DNA from: GCA-002700125 sp964434385
GTDB lineage: Bacteria > Chloroflexota > Dehalococcoidia > Lucifugimonadales > Lucifugimonadaceae
Assembly (NCBI GenBank): GCA_964434385.1
Contig: CAYSUW010000012.1
Coordinates: forward strand, 1 to 41,035
Length of the DNA stretch: 41,035 nt
Reading direction: 5' to 3'
Numbering within the stretch: position 1 is the stretch's first letter; every line of letters begins with the position of its first letter. This document shows positions 40,931 through 41,035 of the stretch, in pieces. The notes beneath the pieces were generated by a model. The model was not told the DNA's origin, searched no databases, and saw only the letters and a list, made by a program, of their open reading frames with translations. The position numbers and the translations under genes are program-made.

Positions 40931-41035
40931 GGGGCTGTAGCTCAGTTGGGAGAGCGCCTGAATGGCATAAAGATTTTAGGTGTCAGTAATGAAAGCAATT
41001 AAATCAGGTTATATTAATATTAAAATTGAGTATGT
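40931..41035 (+). tRNA. tRNA-Ala(GGC) 5' half, interrupted after the anticodon loop (partial at right edge)
   Basis: Bases 40931-40968 are a perfect tRNA-Ala 5' half: acceptor GGGGCTG, TA, D arm GCTC-AGTTGGGA-GAGC, anticodon stem CCTGA and loop ATGGCAT with anticodon GGC (40964-40966). After T38 (40968) the expected TCAGG is replaced by AAAGATTTTAGG and unrelated sequence with no T arm to the window end. TGGCAT (40963-40968) can pair with GTGTCA (40980-40985), with a T.G wobble at the last exon base, as in the P1 helix of group I introns. An intron, a disrupted or truncated gene, and a mis-joined contig end are all possible. Confidence 0.6.

Noticed and set aside
40931..41035. Start of a tmRNA (ssrA) gene, suggested by GGGGCTG
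   Set aside because: The following D arm and anticodon arm are those of a real tRNA-Ala; tmRNA lacks an anticodon arm and has a reduced D loop.
1..41035. CRISPR arrays, insertion sequences, prophage or defence islands
   Set aside because: I saw no spaced direct-repeat arrays, transposase or integrase motifs, or phage genes; the content is housekeeping genes.

Overview
The window is a strongly AT-rich stretch of bacterial chromosome (roughly 30% GC by eye), densely packed with housekeeping genes and with one 100-N assembly gap at 7420-7519. The combination of an archaeal-type class I FBP aldolase beside a class I FBPase, a DUF5679-like small protein, an EF-G-like GTPase, a CoxB-cytochrome c fusion, a CehA/McbA metallohydrolase, a true formylglycine-generating enzyme and many lipoproteins fits an aerobic, AT-rich Chloroflexota lineage (marine SAR202/Dehalococcoidia-like). 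That placement is inference; the window has no rRNA. TTG starts are common (hyi, coxA, pheT, moeA, probably the EF-G-like gene).

Layout. 1-2075 (-): tRNA-Leu, tRNA-Arg, a hydroxypyruvate isomerase-like gene and a thioredoxin-like lipoprotein running off the left edge. 2201-5142 (+): CehA-type metallohydrolase and a GT-B-like protein. 5168-7106 (-): PstS with a repeat-rich promoter, then a TPR lipoprotein. 7189-8273 (+): trypsin-like lipoprotein protease with a 42-bp in-frame tandem repeat broken by the gap. 8274-9107 (-): tRNA-Met with a methyltransferase gene starting five bases after its CCA. 9275-12394: divergent pair of fbaB followed by an RNase HI-MoaC fusion (-) and an FBPase-HTH fusion (+). 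12401-14043 (-): rdgB-moaA. 14217-18921 (+): aa3-type cytochrome oxidase operon coxBACD. 18918-24123 (-): pheS-pheT-moeA-hypothetical. 24427-32592 (+): a small cysteine-less DUF5679-like gene and terminator, then aldo/keto reductase-trpS-trpE1-trpE2-trpG-trpD-trpC-trpF. 32609-36023 (-): hflK-hflC preceded by a HEXXH lipoprotein gene. 36179-40925: EF-G-like (+), formylglycine-generating enzyme (-), rsmG and a flippase-like membrane protein (+). 40931-end: the 5' half of tRNA-Ala(GGC), whose sequence departs from a tRNA exactly after the anticodon loop.

How the genes work together. The trp cluster supplies tryptophan from chorismate up to indole-3-glycerol phosphate, with the charging enzyme TrpS in the same run; trpB and trpA are not present. 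MoaA, MoaC and MoeA are scattered molybdenum cofactor enzymes. FBPase and FBP aldolase form a gluconeogenic divergent pair. CoxBACD gives aerobic respiration. HflK/HflC are membrane-protease regulators.

Most interesting points: two unusual enzyme fusions (FBPase with a DNA-binding-type HTH; RNase HI with MoaC), an interrupted tRNA-Ala with a group I intron-like P1 pairing, a zinc-ribbon homologue lacking its cysteines, tandem TrpE paralogues with diverged regulatory and catalytic motifs, and an atypical tRNA-Leu/tRNA-Arg(GCG) pair. No prophage, CRISPR array, insertion sequence or defence system was seen.
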